The notes under the pieces are model-generated. The model ran no database searches. It had not been told where the DNA came from and saw nothing but the letters and a program-made list of their open reading frames with translations. A stretch of DNA of 64,000 nucleotides. Source: Lignipirellula cremea (GTDB lineage Bacteria; Planctomycetota; Planctomycetia; Pirellulales; Pirellulaceae). Shown one piece after another: positions 1 to 7,658 of the stretch (positions are counted from its first letter, which is position 1; every line of letters begins with the position of its first letter). A program made the position numbers and the translations under genes. The DNA is taken from positions 2,275,001-2,339,000 of the forward strand of contig NZ_CP036433.1 in assembly GCF_007751035.1 (NCBI RefSeq), written 5' to 3'.

Positions 1-797
1 TCCTGGTCTTCCAGCAGGATCAGGTCTCCCTCCGGCGTGGATCGGGCCAGGCGCCGGGACTCCTGCAGCAGCATCAGGGCCAGCAGTCCCATCGCTTCCG
101 GATCGGGCAAAAGATTCACCAGCAGGCGGCCCAGGCGAATGGCTTCTTCCGACAGCTCGCCGCGGGTCACGGCGTCGCCCGACGAGGCGGAGTAGCCTTC
201 GTTAAACACCAGGTAAATCACCGACAGCACGGCGTCGATCCGGTCCGGCAGATCAGCGGCCGACGGCACCTGGTAGGGGATGGCCGCGCTACGGATCTTG
301 GACTTCGCCCGTACGATTCGCTGGGCCAGCGTGGCGGGGGAGATCAGAAAGGCGCTGGCGATTTCTTCGGTGGTCAGCCCGCACACTTCGCGCAGGGTGA
401 GGGCGATCTGTCCCTCGGGCGGCAGGGCCGGATGGCAGCAGGTAAAGATCAGCCGCAGGCGATCGTCTTCCACCTCGTGATCGGAGGGTTCGTCCGGTTC
501 GGTCGTGGTTTCCAGCTGCAGGGCCAGTTGTTCCAGGGACGCATCAAACCGGCGGCGCCGGCGGATGATATCGATCGCCTTGAAGCGGCCTGTGGAGACG
601 AGCCAGGCCCGCGGCTTGGCCGGGGCGCCGTCGCGGCTCCACTGTTCCAGGGCGGCGGCGAACGCTTCGTGCATCGCCTCTTCCGCCAGATCGAAGTCGC
701 CAAAGAAGCGAATCAGCGTGGCGAACACGCGGCGCGATTCGTGCTGGTACGTTTCCGCGACCAGTTCACGAATCGACTCCTTGACGGGCGGCTCCAT
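1..797 (-). CDS. ECF42-type RNA polymerase sigma factor (COG4941), 3' end outside window
   Basis: The minus-strand frame opens with ATG at 797 and stays open to the window edge, so about 265 residues are visible and the C-terminus is missing. Residues 13-85 look like sigma region 2 (FGDFDLAEEAMHEAF, then KPRAWLVSTGRFKAIDIIRR). Residues 112-168 look like region 4, with a helix-turn-helix around TTEEIASAFLISPATLAQRI. The following stretch (YLVFNEGYSASSGD) is typical of the DUF6596 part of ECF42/COG4941 sigma factors, which carry a TPR-like C-terminal extension instead of relying on a classical anti-sigma factor. Such genes usually sit beside a DGPF/YCII-domain gene; that neighbour would lie either upstream (not seen here) or beyond the window. 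Family call is confident; the regulon is unknown. Confidence 0.88.
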   Translation of the reverse strand, partial: MEPPVKESIRELVAETYQHESRRVFATLIRFFGDFDLAEEAMHEAFAAALEQWSRDGAPAKPRAWLVSTGRFKAIDIIRRRRRFDASLEQLALQLETTTEPDEPSDHEVEDDRLRLIFTCCHPALPPEGQIALTLREVCGLTTEEIASAFLISPATLAQRIVRAKSKIRSAAIPYQVPSAADLPDRIDAVLSVIYLVFNEGYSASSGDAVTRGELSEEAIRLGRLLVNLLPDPEAMGLLALMLLQESRRLARSTPEGDLILLEDQ

Positions 798-867
798 CGA
801 CTGCGTCCTCTACCCTGGCTCTGGTCTGGTCCCTGTATCGGGGCGCGGGCTATTTGGCAAACGGTGG

Positions 868-1668
868 TTACCGTGGGTCGGTTTTGATTTCCCGCACATA
901 CAGGTTGCGGAACCAGAGATCGGAGCCGTGGCTCTGCAGCACGATCGGCCCGCGGGCCGGCGGCGGCGATTTGAAATCTGTCCAGTAGTTCCCTTTGGCG
1001 ACGCCGTCGACAACCAGTTCCCCGTTCAGCCTGACCCAGACTTTGTCGCCGACCATTTTGATGGCAAAGGTGTTCCACTCGCCGACCGGTTTGTCGGCCT
1101 TGTGAGTGGGAGCCAGGTGGGGATGGTTCTTGTCGGGGCTGTTGTTATCGAGACCACCGGAGCCGACGACGTTACGTTTGCCGCCGGCCGGATCCCAGAT
1201 CTGCACCTGCGGCATGTTCCGCGGAAAGACGCCGCTGTCGCCGCCGGGCGGGATCTTCCAGTCCAGGTACAGCTCAAAATCGCCAAACGATTCACGCGTT
1301 TCCAGATTGCCGATGCGGCGGGTTCCATCGTAGTGGATCTGTCCGTCGACCGCCTGCCAGTGGGCCAGCGTGGCGGCGTCTGCTGCGGCCTGCATGGCCT
1401 CGATCTGGGCCGGCGTTTTTCCCTGCGTCAGCTTTGCGATATCGCGCGGATCTTCGGCGATCTGCCCGCGCCAGCCGGACAGGTCTTTCCCGTTGAACAG
1501 GGGGCGAGACCCGACGGGCAGTTGGACGGGCAACTGGACGGTTAACGTGTCTTCACGAGTCAACGGGACAGGTAACGGATCTTCGGCGGCGAGGCAGGTC
1601 GCTGACAGCAGACTGGCGGCCAGTGCGAACAGGAACGCCGGCGCGGGGCAGGTCGAGACGAACGGCAT
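868..1668 (-). CDS. Secreted DUF1080 (3-keto-disaccharide hydrolase-like) protein
   Basis: A 266-residue exported protein. The N-terminus is a signal peptide ending near LLSATCLA. The mature part has the family hallmarks: an N-terminal RPLFNGKDLSGWRG block, a central WKIPPGGDSGVFPRN block, and a C-terminal GPIVLQSHGSDLWFRNLYVR block. The family has a concanavalin/lectin-like jelly-roll fold and many planctomycete copies; some members act on 3-keto sugars, but activity here is inferred. I chose ATG 1668 over an in-frame start at 1704 because a GGAGTG ribosome site lies seven bases upstream and the signal peptide then begins directly. Residues near the mature N-terminus contain a tandem QLPVQLPV, reflecting a 12-bp DNA duplication. 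Confidence 0.87.
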   Translation of the reverse strand: MPFVSTCPAPAFLFALAASLLSATCLAAEDPLPVPLTREDTLTVQLPVQLPVGSRPLFNGKDLSGWRGQIAEDPRDIAKLTQGKTPAQIEAMQAAADAATLAHWQAVDGQIHYDGTRRIGNLETRESFGDFELYLDWKIPPGGDSGVFPRNMPQVQIWDPAGGKRNVVGSGGLDNNSPDKNHPHLAPTHKADKPVGEWNTFAIKMVGDKVWVRLNGELVVDGVAKGNYWTDFKSPPPARGPIVLQSHGSDLWFRNLYVREIKTDPR

Positions 1669-1725
1669 GGCAATCACTCCCGAAAGGACGAATCGGGCCG
1701 GCACAGCGGCAGAGGGCCAGCGGGA

Positions 1726-2205
1726 CTATTCCCGGTAGAAGTCGACCCAGTGGACTTTGATCTGGCTTTCCCCTTCCAGCAGCTTCGCCGGCAGGACGAC
1801 TTCGATCGAGGAGGTATCGAGGCGCTTGACGGTGGGAGTGTAAAGGTTCCCGTCTTTCACCACCCGTTCCTGGGTTCCATCGGCTTTGATGCGATACACT
1901 TCGGGTTCGCGGGAGCCCAGGAAGGTCCCCGATCTAAGGTTCCCGCTTTTCACATGGAAGCCTTCCATGCCGCGCACATCAAAGAGAAACGCCACACGGC
2001 CGGGCCAGTCCTTGCCGACCCGATGCAACTCGCCATGGCCGATCCCGCCGGGAGACTTCACCTCGACGACCACGCCCGCTTCGTCGGCAATGATTTTGGC
2101 GTCTTCGCCACCGGTTGAAAACCGCACCCGATCCGCTCCGTAGCCAGTCGTCGCCGCCAGGAGAAGAGCCGCAGGAAACACGACACGCAGCAGAGAAAGC
2201 ATCAT
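1726..2205 (-). CDS. Small secreted protein of unknown function
   Basis: A 159-residue protein with a clear signal peptide (hydrophobic LLRVVFPAALLLAATTGYGA, cleavage likely before DRVRF). The mature portion is rich in beta-strand-like alternation (VVVEVKSPGG, GRVAFLFDVRGMEGF, IEVVLPAKLL) and ends in KVHWVDFYRE, which suggests a compact beta-sandwich domain. I do not recognise the family. It lies 57 bases upstream of the DUF1080 gene in the same orientation, so the two may be cotranscribed and both exported. The MM start gives two adjacent ATGs; either is possible. Confidence 0.7.
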   Translation of the reverse strand: MMLSLLRVVFPAALLLAATTGYGADRVRFSTGGEDAKIIADEAGVVVEVKSPGGIGHGELHRVGKDWPGRVAFLFDVRGMEGFHVKSGNLRSGTFLGSREPEVYRIKADGTQERVVKDGNLYTPTVKRLDTSSIEVVLPAKLLEGESQIKVHWVDFYRE

Positions 2206-2244
2206 CGTCCAGCATCCTGAGAGAAAAGGGACCGCTCTGACCGG

Positions 2245-2529
2245 CTACCATTGTATCATAACCGGCGCGCCGACTTTGATCCCCAGCATTTCACTGATGC
2301 TAACGCCGACGATCGCCATGCGCAGTTCTTGCGGTCCCATAAAGGCCACCATCGTGCCGATCGGCTGTTCATGATCGACAGGGTAGATCCCCTGGGTGTC
2401 ATAGCCGTCACAGGTGACGGTCACGCTCTGATCGCGCGGGACATCTTTTAGCGCCTCTTCACCGATATCGGTGATGAGGTCTCCGTCGGGCGACAGGGCC
2501 GCGACGGCTCCTTCGATTTTGTTCGACAC
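2245..2529 (-). CDS. Stand-alone SAM hydroxide adenosyltransferase (DUF62) C-terminal-like domain
   Basis: A 94-residue soluble protein. The opening GAVAALSPDGDLITDI resembles the GxxxxxDxFGNLITNI strand that begins the C-terminal beta-barrel of SAM-dependent halogenase/hydrolases (DUF62). The closing GPQELRMAIVGVSISEMLGI followed by KVGAPVMI resembles that domain's terminal hydrophobic/GDxV block. The N-terminal SAM-binding Rossmann-like half is absent, so it cannot be the complete enzyme. It may be a small binding domain or a partner subunit; no function can be assigned. It is divergent to the aminotransferase gene and co-directional with the secreted gene after it, 39 bases away. Confidence 0.6.
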   Translation of the reverse strand: MSNKIEGAVAALSPDGDLITDIGEEALKDVPRDQSVTVTCDGYDTQGIYPVDHEQPIGTMVAFMGPQELRMAIVGVSISEMLGIKVGAPVMIQW

Positions 2530-2847
2530 CAGGCTCTCTCCAGGACCGGTCCTTGCACCTCAACTCCGGAATTCTACTGGCTTTTCGCGCCCAGGCCAAC
2601 CATCGAAAGGGGTCCCGACTGCCGCTCTTTTCCACTTCCGTCCGGGTGCGGAAACTTGCCTCCAGGAGCGACTGCTCTACGATTAAGCAGAGAATTTCCT
2701 GTCGCACTGGCTAACCCGGAAGAAAGCTGGGCATCGATCCGATTGCTTTTTTCGACCGGGCCGCAACAAGAGTGGGGACGTCTGCTGAAAGAAAATGGCT
2801 TCTTGCCACGGCGAACTGGTAATGTAACCCGGTCCTCGGAGGTGATC
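2530..2847. other. Intergenic region between divergent genes
   Basis: This 318-base gap separates the leftward DUF62-like gene from the rightward aminotransferase gene. The only firm signal is a GGAGG ribosome site at 2838-2842 for the aminotransferase. A reading frame in phase with that gene extends back to about 2656 but has no family-like residues, so I treat it as upstream DNA. I see no convincing promoter pair. Confidence 0.5.
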
Positions 2848-4170
2848 ATGATGAACGCGATCGAGTCGGTTCCCGCCATTCGCACCCCGTTGCCAGGCCC
2901 GCTGGCGAAAGCTCTCATTGAGCGGGACGAGCGGTTCACTTCGCCTTCTTACACCCGTGAGTATCCGCTGGCGGTCAAGGCGGGCCGCGGCGCCGTGATC
3001 GAAGATCTCGACGGCAACCTGTTTCTCGACTTTACCGCCGGCATCGCCGTTTGCGCGACAGGCCATTGCCATCCACGCGTGGTGGCCGCCGTCAAAGAGC
3101 AGGCCGATCTCCTGTTGCACATGTCGGGGACCGATTTCTACTATCCGCCCCAGGCCAATCTGGCCGAACGACTGGCCGGGCTGGTCCCCGGCGGTCGCAA
3201 CAACCGCGTGTTCTTTACCAACTCAGGAGCCGAAGCGGTCGAGGCGGCCTTCAAGCTGGCCCGGTTACATACCCGGCGAAAGTTCGTCATCGCCTTTTTC
3301 GGCGGCTTTCATGGACGCACCATGGGAGCCCTGTCGTTGACCGCCAGCAAAACGGTGCAGCGGTCGGGCTTCGCGCCTTTGGTGCCGATGGTGGCGCACG
3401 CCGACTTCCCCAACGTGTACCGTAGTGGATTATCGCCGGAAGCAACCAGCGACGAATGCCTGGCCAGTATCGAAACACTGCTGGCCCGGACCATCCCAGC
3501 CGACGAAGTGGCCGCGTTCATTGTGGAGCCGATCCAGGGCGAAGGCGGCTACATTGTGCCGCCGCCTGACTTTCATCGCCGCCTGAAAGAACTGGCGAGC
3601 CGGCATGGCATTTTGTACGTAGCCGACGAAGTCCAGGCCGGCATGGGCCGCACCGGCAAGATGTTCGCCAGTGAACATTTTGGCGTGGAGCCCGACATCA
3701 TCTGCCTGGCCAAGGGGATCGCCTCCGGCCTGCCGCTGGGGGCGATTGTCGCCCGGGAAGAAATCATGGACTGGCCGCCCGGGTCGCATGCGAGCACGTT
3801 TGGCGGAAATCCGCTGGCCTGCGTCGCCGCCCTGGAGACGGTCAATCTGCTGGAAGAAGACCTCATGAAGAACGCCGCCGACACAGGGGCATTCCTGCTG
3901 CAGGAACTGCGGGCTCTGGCGCCGCGATTCCCGCTGATTGGCGATGTCCGCGGCCTGGGCCTGATGGTCGGCGTGGAACTGGTTCGCGACAGGGCGACCA
4001 AAGAACCGGCGCCCCAGGAACGCGATGCGGTCGTGCAGCGGTGTTTCCACCAGGGACTGCTCCTGCTGGGTTGCGGGAAAAGTACGCTGCGATTCTGTCC
4101 GCCCCTGGTGATCACCCGGGAACAAGCCGCCACCGCGGTGAAAATCCTGGCGAACGCACTGGGAAGTTAG
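2848..4170 (+). CDS. Class III PLP-dependent aminotransferase (GabT/acetylornithine aminotransferase family)
   Basis: A 440-residue fold-type I aminotransferase. Visible hallmarks are the N-terminal DGNLFLDFTAGIAVCATGH strand, the PLP-phosphate loop NSGAEAVEAAFKLAR (about 125-139), FHGRTMGALSLT, the GEGG loop at 231-234, Asp260 in LYVADEVQAGMGRTG that contacts the pyridine nitrogen, and Lys289 in CLAKGIASGLPLGA, the expected Schiff-base lysine. This family transfers amino groups from omega-amino or alpha-amino acids to 2-oxoglutarate; 4-aminobutyrate or acetylornithine are the usual guesses, but substrate cannot be read here. ATG 2848 follows GGAGG by five bases; the next codon is also ATG. 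Downstream is arginine decarboxylase, compatible with shared arginine/polyamine metabolism, though 212 bases separate them. Confidence 0.9.
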   Translation: MMNAIESVPAIRTPLPGPLAKALIERDERFTSPSYTREYPLAVKAGRGAVIEDLDGNLFLDFTAGIAVCATGHCHPRVVAAVKEQADLLLHMSGTDFYYPPQANLAERLAGLVPGGRNNRVFFTNSGAEAVEAAFKLARLHTRRKFVIAFFGGFHGRTMGALSLTASKTVQRSGFAPLVPMVAHADFPNVYRSGLSPEATSDECLASIETLLARTIPADEVAAFIVEPIQGEGGYIVPPPDFHRRLKELASRHGILYVADEVQAGMGRTGKMFASEHFGVEPDIICLAKGIASGLPLGAIVAREEIMDWPPGSHASTFGGNPLACVAALETVNLLEEDLMKNAADTGAFLLQELRALAPRFPLIGDVRGLGLMVGVELVRDRATKEPAPQERDAVVQRCFHQGLLLLGCGKSTLRFCPPLVITREQAATAVKILANALGS

Positions 4171-4382
4171 CCGATGCGTTTCACGGGAAAGGCCCCTTCC
4201 GGCGGGGCGTATGTCCGGTCCGGCATCGGTCCCGGACGCTGGCAGGGCCGGAAAACGAATGGACAATCCACTAGCCCATCGGCCTCGCTGCCGTTATTCT
4301 ACCCTGCTCTGGGCTAACGTTTGCTCACACCACTGCTAGCAAACCCCAGGGGCGGCAGGCTGCCCTCTTCAACCTTTCCCCT

Positions 4383-6323
4383 TTGCATTATTGGAACAAG
4401 GCCGTGCTGAAACCGAGTGATGCCCGTTGGACGACTTCCGACGCCGAAGAACTCTATGAAGTGCCGCGCTGGGGAAAGGGTTATTTCTCCGTTCGCGACG
4501 ACGGTCGCCTGCTGGTGCACCCCGATAAAAACCCGGCGACGTCGATTGATCTTAAAAAGCTGGTCGACGACCTGCAGTCGCAGGGGGTGCAGCTGCCGAT
4601 TCTGGTCCGCTTTAGCGACATTCTGCGGACCCGCATCCAGGAGATCACCGGCGCTTTCGCCAAGGCTATCAAAGACCACGACTACAAAGGCGACTACACC
4701 TGCGTTTATCCGATCAAGGTGAACCAGCAGCGCCAGGTCGTGGACGAGATCCTGGAATACGGCAAGCCGCTGGGCGTCGGTCTGGAAGCCGGCAGCAAGC
4801 CGGAATTGCTGGCCGTGCTGGCCCTGGCCGGCGACGATACGCCGATCATCTGCAACGGTTTCAAAGACGACGAATTTATTGAAACGGCCCTGCTGGCCAA
4901 AAAGTCCGGCGCCAAAATCATTCCCGTCGTCGAAAAGTATTCGGAACTGATGATGATCATCAGGTACGCCGAAAAAATCGGCGTGCGCCCCGACATCGGC
5001 ATGCGGATCAAGCTTGCCTCGCGCGGGTCCGGTCGCTGGCAAGCCTCGGGCGGTTATTACTCGAAGTTCGGCCTGACCGTCAGTGAAATGGTCAAGGCGT
5101 TTAACGAACTGAAAAGCCGCGGCATGGAGGACTGCTTCAAGCTGCTGCATTTCCATCTGGGCAGCCAGATCACTAACATCCGCCGGGTGAAAGACGCCCT
5201 GGTGGAAGCAGCCCGCGTCTATGTCGAATTCTCTCAGCGCGGCGCCGGCCTGGAGTTCCTCGATATCGGCGGCGGTCTGGGCGTGGACTACGATGGCTCG
5301 CAGACCAACTTTGAATCGAGCATGAACTACACACTCGACGAGTACGCGGCCGACGTGGTGCATCACCTGCACACCGTGTGCGACGACGCCAACGTGCCGC
5401 ATCCGCGAATCGTTTCCGAGTGCGGTCGGGCGCTGGTCGCCTACAACAGCGTGCTGGTCTTCGGCGTGCTGGGCGTGATCGATGTCATCGGCGATCCGCC
5501 GGTCGGCGAAGTGCCAGAAAAAGCCGAACAAACCGTCCACGACCTGGCCTATACGCACCGGCATGTGAACGCCCGGAATCTGCTCGAAAGCCACCACGAT
5601 GCGCAGCAACTGCTGGAAACGGCGCTCACGCTGTTCAGCACGGGCCACTTGACGCTCGACGAGCGCGACATGGCGGAGCGGTTCTACTGGTCGATCTGCC
5701 GCAAGATTCGCAGCATGGTCGATTCGCTGGACTTTGTTCCCGAGGAACTGCAGGGGCTCGACCGGCGCCTGGCTCAGATTTACTTCTGTAACTTCTCGCT
5801 GTTCCAGTCGATGCCCGACAGCTGGGCGATCAACCAGCTGTTCCCGATCATGCCGATCCATCGCCTGCAGAAGCAGCCGACCAACCACGCAATCCTGGCG
5901 GATATCACGTGCGATTCGGATGGCAAGATCGACCAGTTCATCGACCGTCGAGATGTCAAACGCACCCTTCGCCTGCACGAGTTCGACGGGTCCCCGTACC
6001 TGCTCGGCACGTTCCTGCTGGGGGCGTACCAGGAGATCCTGGGCGACCTGCACAACCTGTTTGGCGACACCCATGCGGTGCATGTCAAGTTGAACGACAA
6101 AGGGGAAACGGTCATCAAGGAGATCATCCGCGGCGATACGGTCAAGGAGGTGCTGCACTACGTGCAGTTCGACGCCGACGAACTGCTGCGGAAGTTCACC
6201 GCCTCGGTCAATCGGGCCGTCGGAGCTGGCCGCCTTTCGCAGACCGAAGCCGACGAGATGCTCCTGTATTTCAACGAAGGCCTCAGCGGTTACACGTACC
6301 TTGAAGAGCCAACGGAAGGCTAG
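4383..6323 (+). CDS. speA: Biosynthetic arginine decarboxylase
   Basis: A protein of about 646 residues, the usual length for SpeA, which converts arginine to agmatine with PLP as the first step of a putrescine route. Lys112 in VYPIKVNQQRQVV is the expected PLP lysine of this alanine-racemase-fold (type III) decarboxylase. GLEAGSKPEL, LLHFHLGSQITNIR, LDIGGGLGVDYDG and SECGRALVAYNSVL are all recognisable family blocks. The start is uncertain: the frame allows TTG at 4383 or GTG at 4404, and neither has a good ribosome site; homologs normally begin shortly before the RWTTSDAEELY block. A strong intrinsic terminator lies 170 bases beyond the stop. Confidence 0.94.
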   Translation: MHYWNKAVLKPSDARWTTSDAEELYEVPRWGKGYFSVRDDGRLLVHPDKNPATSIDLKKLVDDLQSQGVQLPILVRFSDILRTRIQEITGAFAKAIKDHDYKGDYTCVYPIKVNQQRQVVDEILEYGKPLGVGLEAGSKPELLAVLALAGDDTPIICNGFKDDEFIETALLAKKSGAKIIPVVEKYSELMMIIRYAEKIGVRPDIGMRIKLASRGSGRWQASGGYYSKFGLTVSEMVKAFNELKSRGMEDCFKLLHFHLGSQITNIRRVKDALVEAARVYVEFSQRGAGLEFLDIGGGLGVDYDGSQTNFESSMNYTLDEYAADVVHHLHTVCDDANVPHPRIVSECGRALVAYNSVLVFGVLGVIDVIGDPPVGEVPEKAEQTVHDLAYTHRHVNARNLLESHHDAQQLLETALTLFSTGHLTLDERDMAERFYWSICRKIRSMVDSLDFVPEELQGLDRRLAQIYFCNFSLFQSMPDSWAINQLFPIMPIHRLQKQPTNHAILADITCDSDGKIDQFIDRRDVKRTLRLHEFDGSPYLLGTFLLGAYQEILGDLHNLFGDTHAVHVKLNDKGETVIKEIIRGDTVKEVLHYVQFDADELLRKFTASVNRAVGAGRLSQTEADEMLLYFNEGLSGYTYLEEPTEG

Positions 6324-6326
6324 TGC

Positions 6327-6443
6327 TGCGTCAAACTTCGATCTTAGAGTGAGCGATTTCGGCCGTGCTGCTGTGCTGCCAAAAAAACCGGGGGCTAGCG
6401 CCCGGCGGCTGATTTAGAGAAACCGATTTTATGGTTTGACGCA
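6327..6443. repeat. REP/MITE-like element with 10-bp terminal inverted repeats
   Basis: TGCGTCAAAC at 6327-6336 is mirrored exactly by GTTTGACGCA at 6434-6443. Between them, CCGGG (6388-6392) and CCCGG (6401-6405) form a hairpin flanked on one side by seven A residues, which reads as a terminator on the minus strand although no minus gene ends here. A third copy of TGCGTCAAAC stands alone at 32090-32099. The structure suggests a small non-autonomous dispersed element; no transposase is in the window. Confidence 0.5.
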
Positions 6444-6495
6444 CCACCAGGGCGCCTGGGCCGCCAGGCTCGATCCGCCAGTAGACTCTGCCGAG

Positions 6496-6532
6496 AACCG
6501 CACGTTGCTGAAAAAGCAGTGTGCGGTTTTTT
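6496..6532 (+). terminator. Rho-independent terminator downstream of speA
   Basis: Perfect 8-bp arms AACCGCAC (6496-6503) and GTGCGGTT (6521-6528) enclose a 17-base loop, and the 3' arm runs into six T residues (6527-6532). Orientation fits transcription from speA. Confidence 0.8.
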
Positions 6533-6922
6533 CGTAGAGGGCGAGCGATGACCATCTCTTTTGCGGAATGGAAAGCCTGGAAAAGCTCACTCTGCACGAT
6601 CGTCCCGAGCACCCAGCGCCACCCACTAGATGATATCAATCTGACAGCTCGTGTTGCCGCGTGCGATATCACTTTGTCGACAGGCGACGTCACTGTGATG
6701 TCGCATCGGTGAGAATCGCGAATGCCTCCCCCGGGCCAGATATTCTTTTGGGAAATCGCAAGTGGCTTTATGTCAAAGGCTTGCGTTAATTACCGGCAGG
6801 GCGTTTGGGGTGCATCTTGGCTCCAGGCGTACTTTGGTACGCCAGCTGCATGATTCTTTTAGCAACGGGGACCGGAGCTTCCGGCCGACGCTTCCAACAA
6901 TCATTGTCACAAGGAAAGTACT

Positions 6923-7450
6923 ATGAATATCGCACGCACCACATTGACCGCGATCGTTACGCTGCTTCTTCTCAGCACGGCTCAAGCGGCTCGCGCCGAC
7001 TACTACGATCACCTTGACGAACTAGCCCTCGACGTCCAGCTGCAGGCCCGTCAGCTGACGCAGGAATTTGGCGAACACTATGCCCATACCCGCGACATCG
7101 GTCACCTGATGAGCGACGCAGCCTCGCTGAACGCCCAGGCGGCCCGATTGCACATGATGGCTCATTTGCGTTTGGCCCCGTATCAACTGGAAGCTCAGGT
7201 CGATGCAATTGACGAACTGGTGCACCACCTGGAACGGCTCTTGAGCCACATCGAAAGCGGAGCGCGGTTCGGCGGTTTCCACGGCCACGTTCATGGCGAC
7301 ACCCGCCACGTGCAGGCGCAGATGGATCGGCTGGAGTCCGACGTGCACCATCTCCGCAGCGACATCAAGGCGCTAACGCCGCCGCCGGTCTACCGCCGCC
7401 ATGATCGTTTCGGCCGCTTTTACGACGGTTACCACGGCCACCGCCACTAA
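6923..7450 (+). CDS. Small secreted histidine-rich helical protein
   Basis: A 175-residue protein with a signal peptide (MNIARTTLTAIVTLLLLSTA, cleavage around AQAARA). The mature part is predicted almost entirely helical with many histidines in heptad-like spacing (DELVHHLERLLSHIE, MDRLESDVHHLRSDIKAL). It ends in a Tyr/Arg/His/Gly-rich tail (RFYDGYHGHRH) that could bind divalent metal. I recognise no family; similar short exported His-rich helical proteins are common in planctomycetes. AAGGAAAG at 6911-6918 serves as ribosome site. A perfect palindrome lies downstream. Metal binding is only a suggestion from composition. Confidence 0.72.
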   Translation: MNIARTTLTAIVTLLLLSTAQAARADYYDHLDELALDVQLQARQLTQEFGEHYAHTRDIGHLMSDAASLNAQAARLHMMAHLRLAPYQLEAQVDAIDELVHHLERLLSHIESGARFGGFHGHVHGDTRHVQAQMDRLESDVHHLRSDIKALTPPPVYRRHDRFGRFYDGYHGHRH

Positions 7451-7456
7451 GGCCTG

Positions 7457-7523
7457 GTAGTGGATCTGGCCGCAAGGCCGCTTGGTATTGCGGTGGGAAG
7501 GGGCCTGTGGCCAGGTCCACTAC
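7457..7523. repeat. Short inverted-repeat element (15-bp arms)
   Basis: GTAGTGGATCTGGCC (7457-7471) and GGCCAGGTCCACTAC (7509-7523) are reverse complements with a single mismatch, separated by 37 bases. A half-site, CAGGTCCACTAC, recurs at 44740-44751 immediately after another gene's stop codon. This looks like a REP-type dispersed intergenic element; it could also form a large hairpin in transcripts. Confidence 0.55.
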
Positions 7524-7545
7524 ATGACATGCTGTATCAGCGAAC

Positions 7546-7571
7546 AACGGCGTTCCGATCGGAACGCCGTT
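7546..7571. terminator. Perfect 26-bp palindrome between convergent genes
   Basis: Arms AACGGCGTTCC and GGAACGCCGTT flank GATC, giving an uninterrupted self-complementary 26-mer. It lies between a rightward gene ending at 7450 and a leftward gene ending at 7645, the expected place for a bidirectional terminator. The T-tract is short on both strands, so termination efficiency is uncertain. Confidence 0.55.
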
Positions 7572-7626
7572 TCTGCCTGATGCTTGATGCCAGCTGGCGG
7601 CGAGTGCATCGCCAGAACGACGTGCG

Positions 7627-7658
7627 GGTTATTCGGCGTCTTGGTTATTCGGCGTCTT
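7627..7658. repeat. Two-copy 16-bp tandem duplication over a gene's stop codon
   Basis: GGTTATTCGGCGTCTT occurs at 7627-7642 and again at 7643-7658. The right copy encodes the last codons and stop of the leftward COG1579 gene; the left copy repeats that sequence just beyond the stop, out of frame. It looks like a recent slippage duplication. Confidence 0.85.

Larger units (their letters stand above)
6324..6922. other. Intergenic region with repeat element, terminator and hairpin
   Basis: This 599-base stretch carries no convincing gene; the small frames in it lack family features. It contains an inverted-repeat-bounded element (6327-6443), a rho-independent terminator serving speA (6496-6532) and a short hairpin at 6826-6843 with arms GGCGTAC/GTACGCC and loop TTTG. 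The hairpin lies about 80 bases before the next gene and would fall in its leader if transcription starts upstream of it. Confidence 0.6.

Noticed and set aside
505-1545. A 346-codon rightward frame across the ECF42 and DUF1080 genes
   Set aside because: Both leftward genes have clear domains and starts; the frame crosses their boundary and encodes nothing recognisable.
4314-6158. A 614-codon leftward open frame across speA
   Set aside because: It is the antisense shadow of a fully motif-supported arginine decarboxylase; its translation has no recognisable domain, signal or ribosome site.
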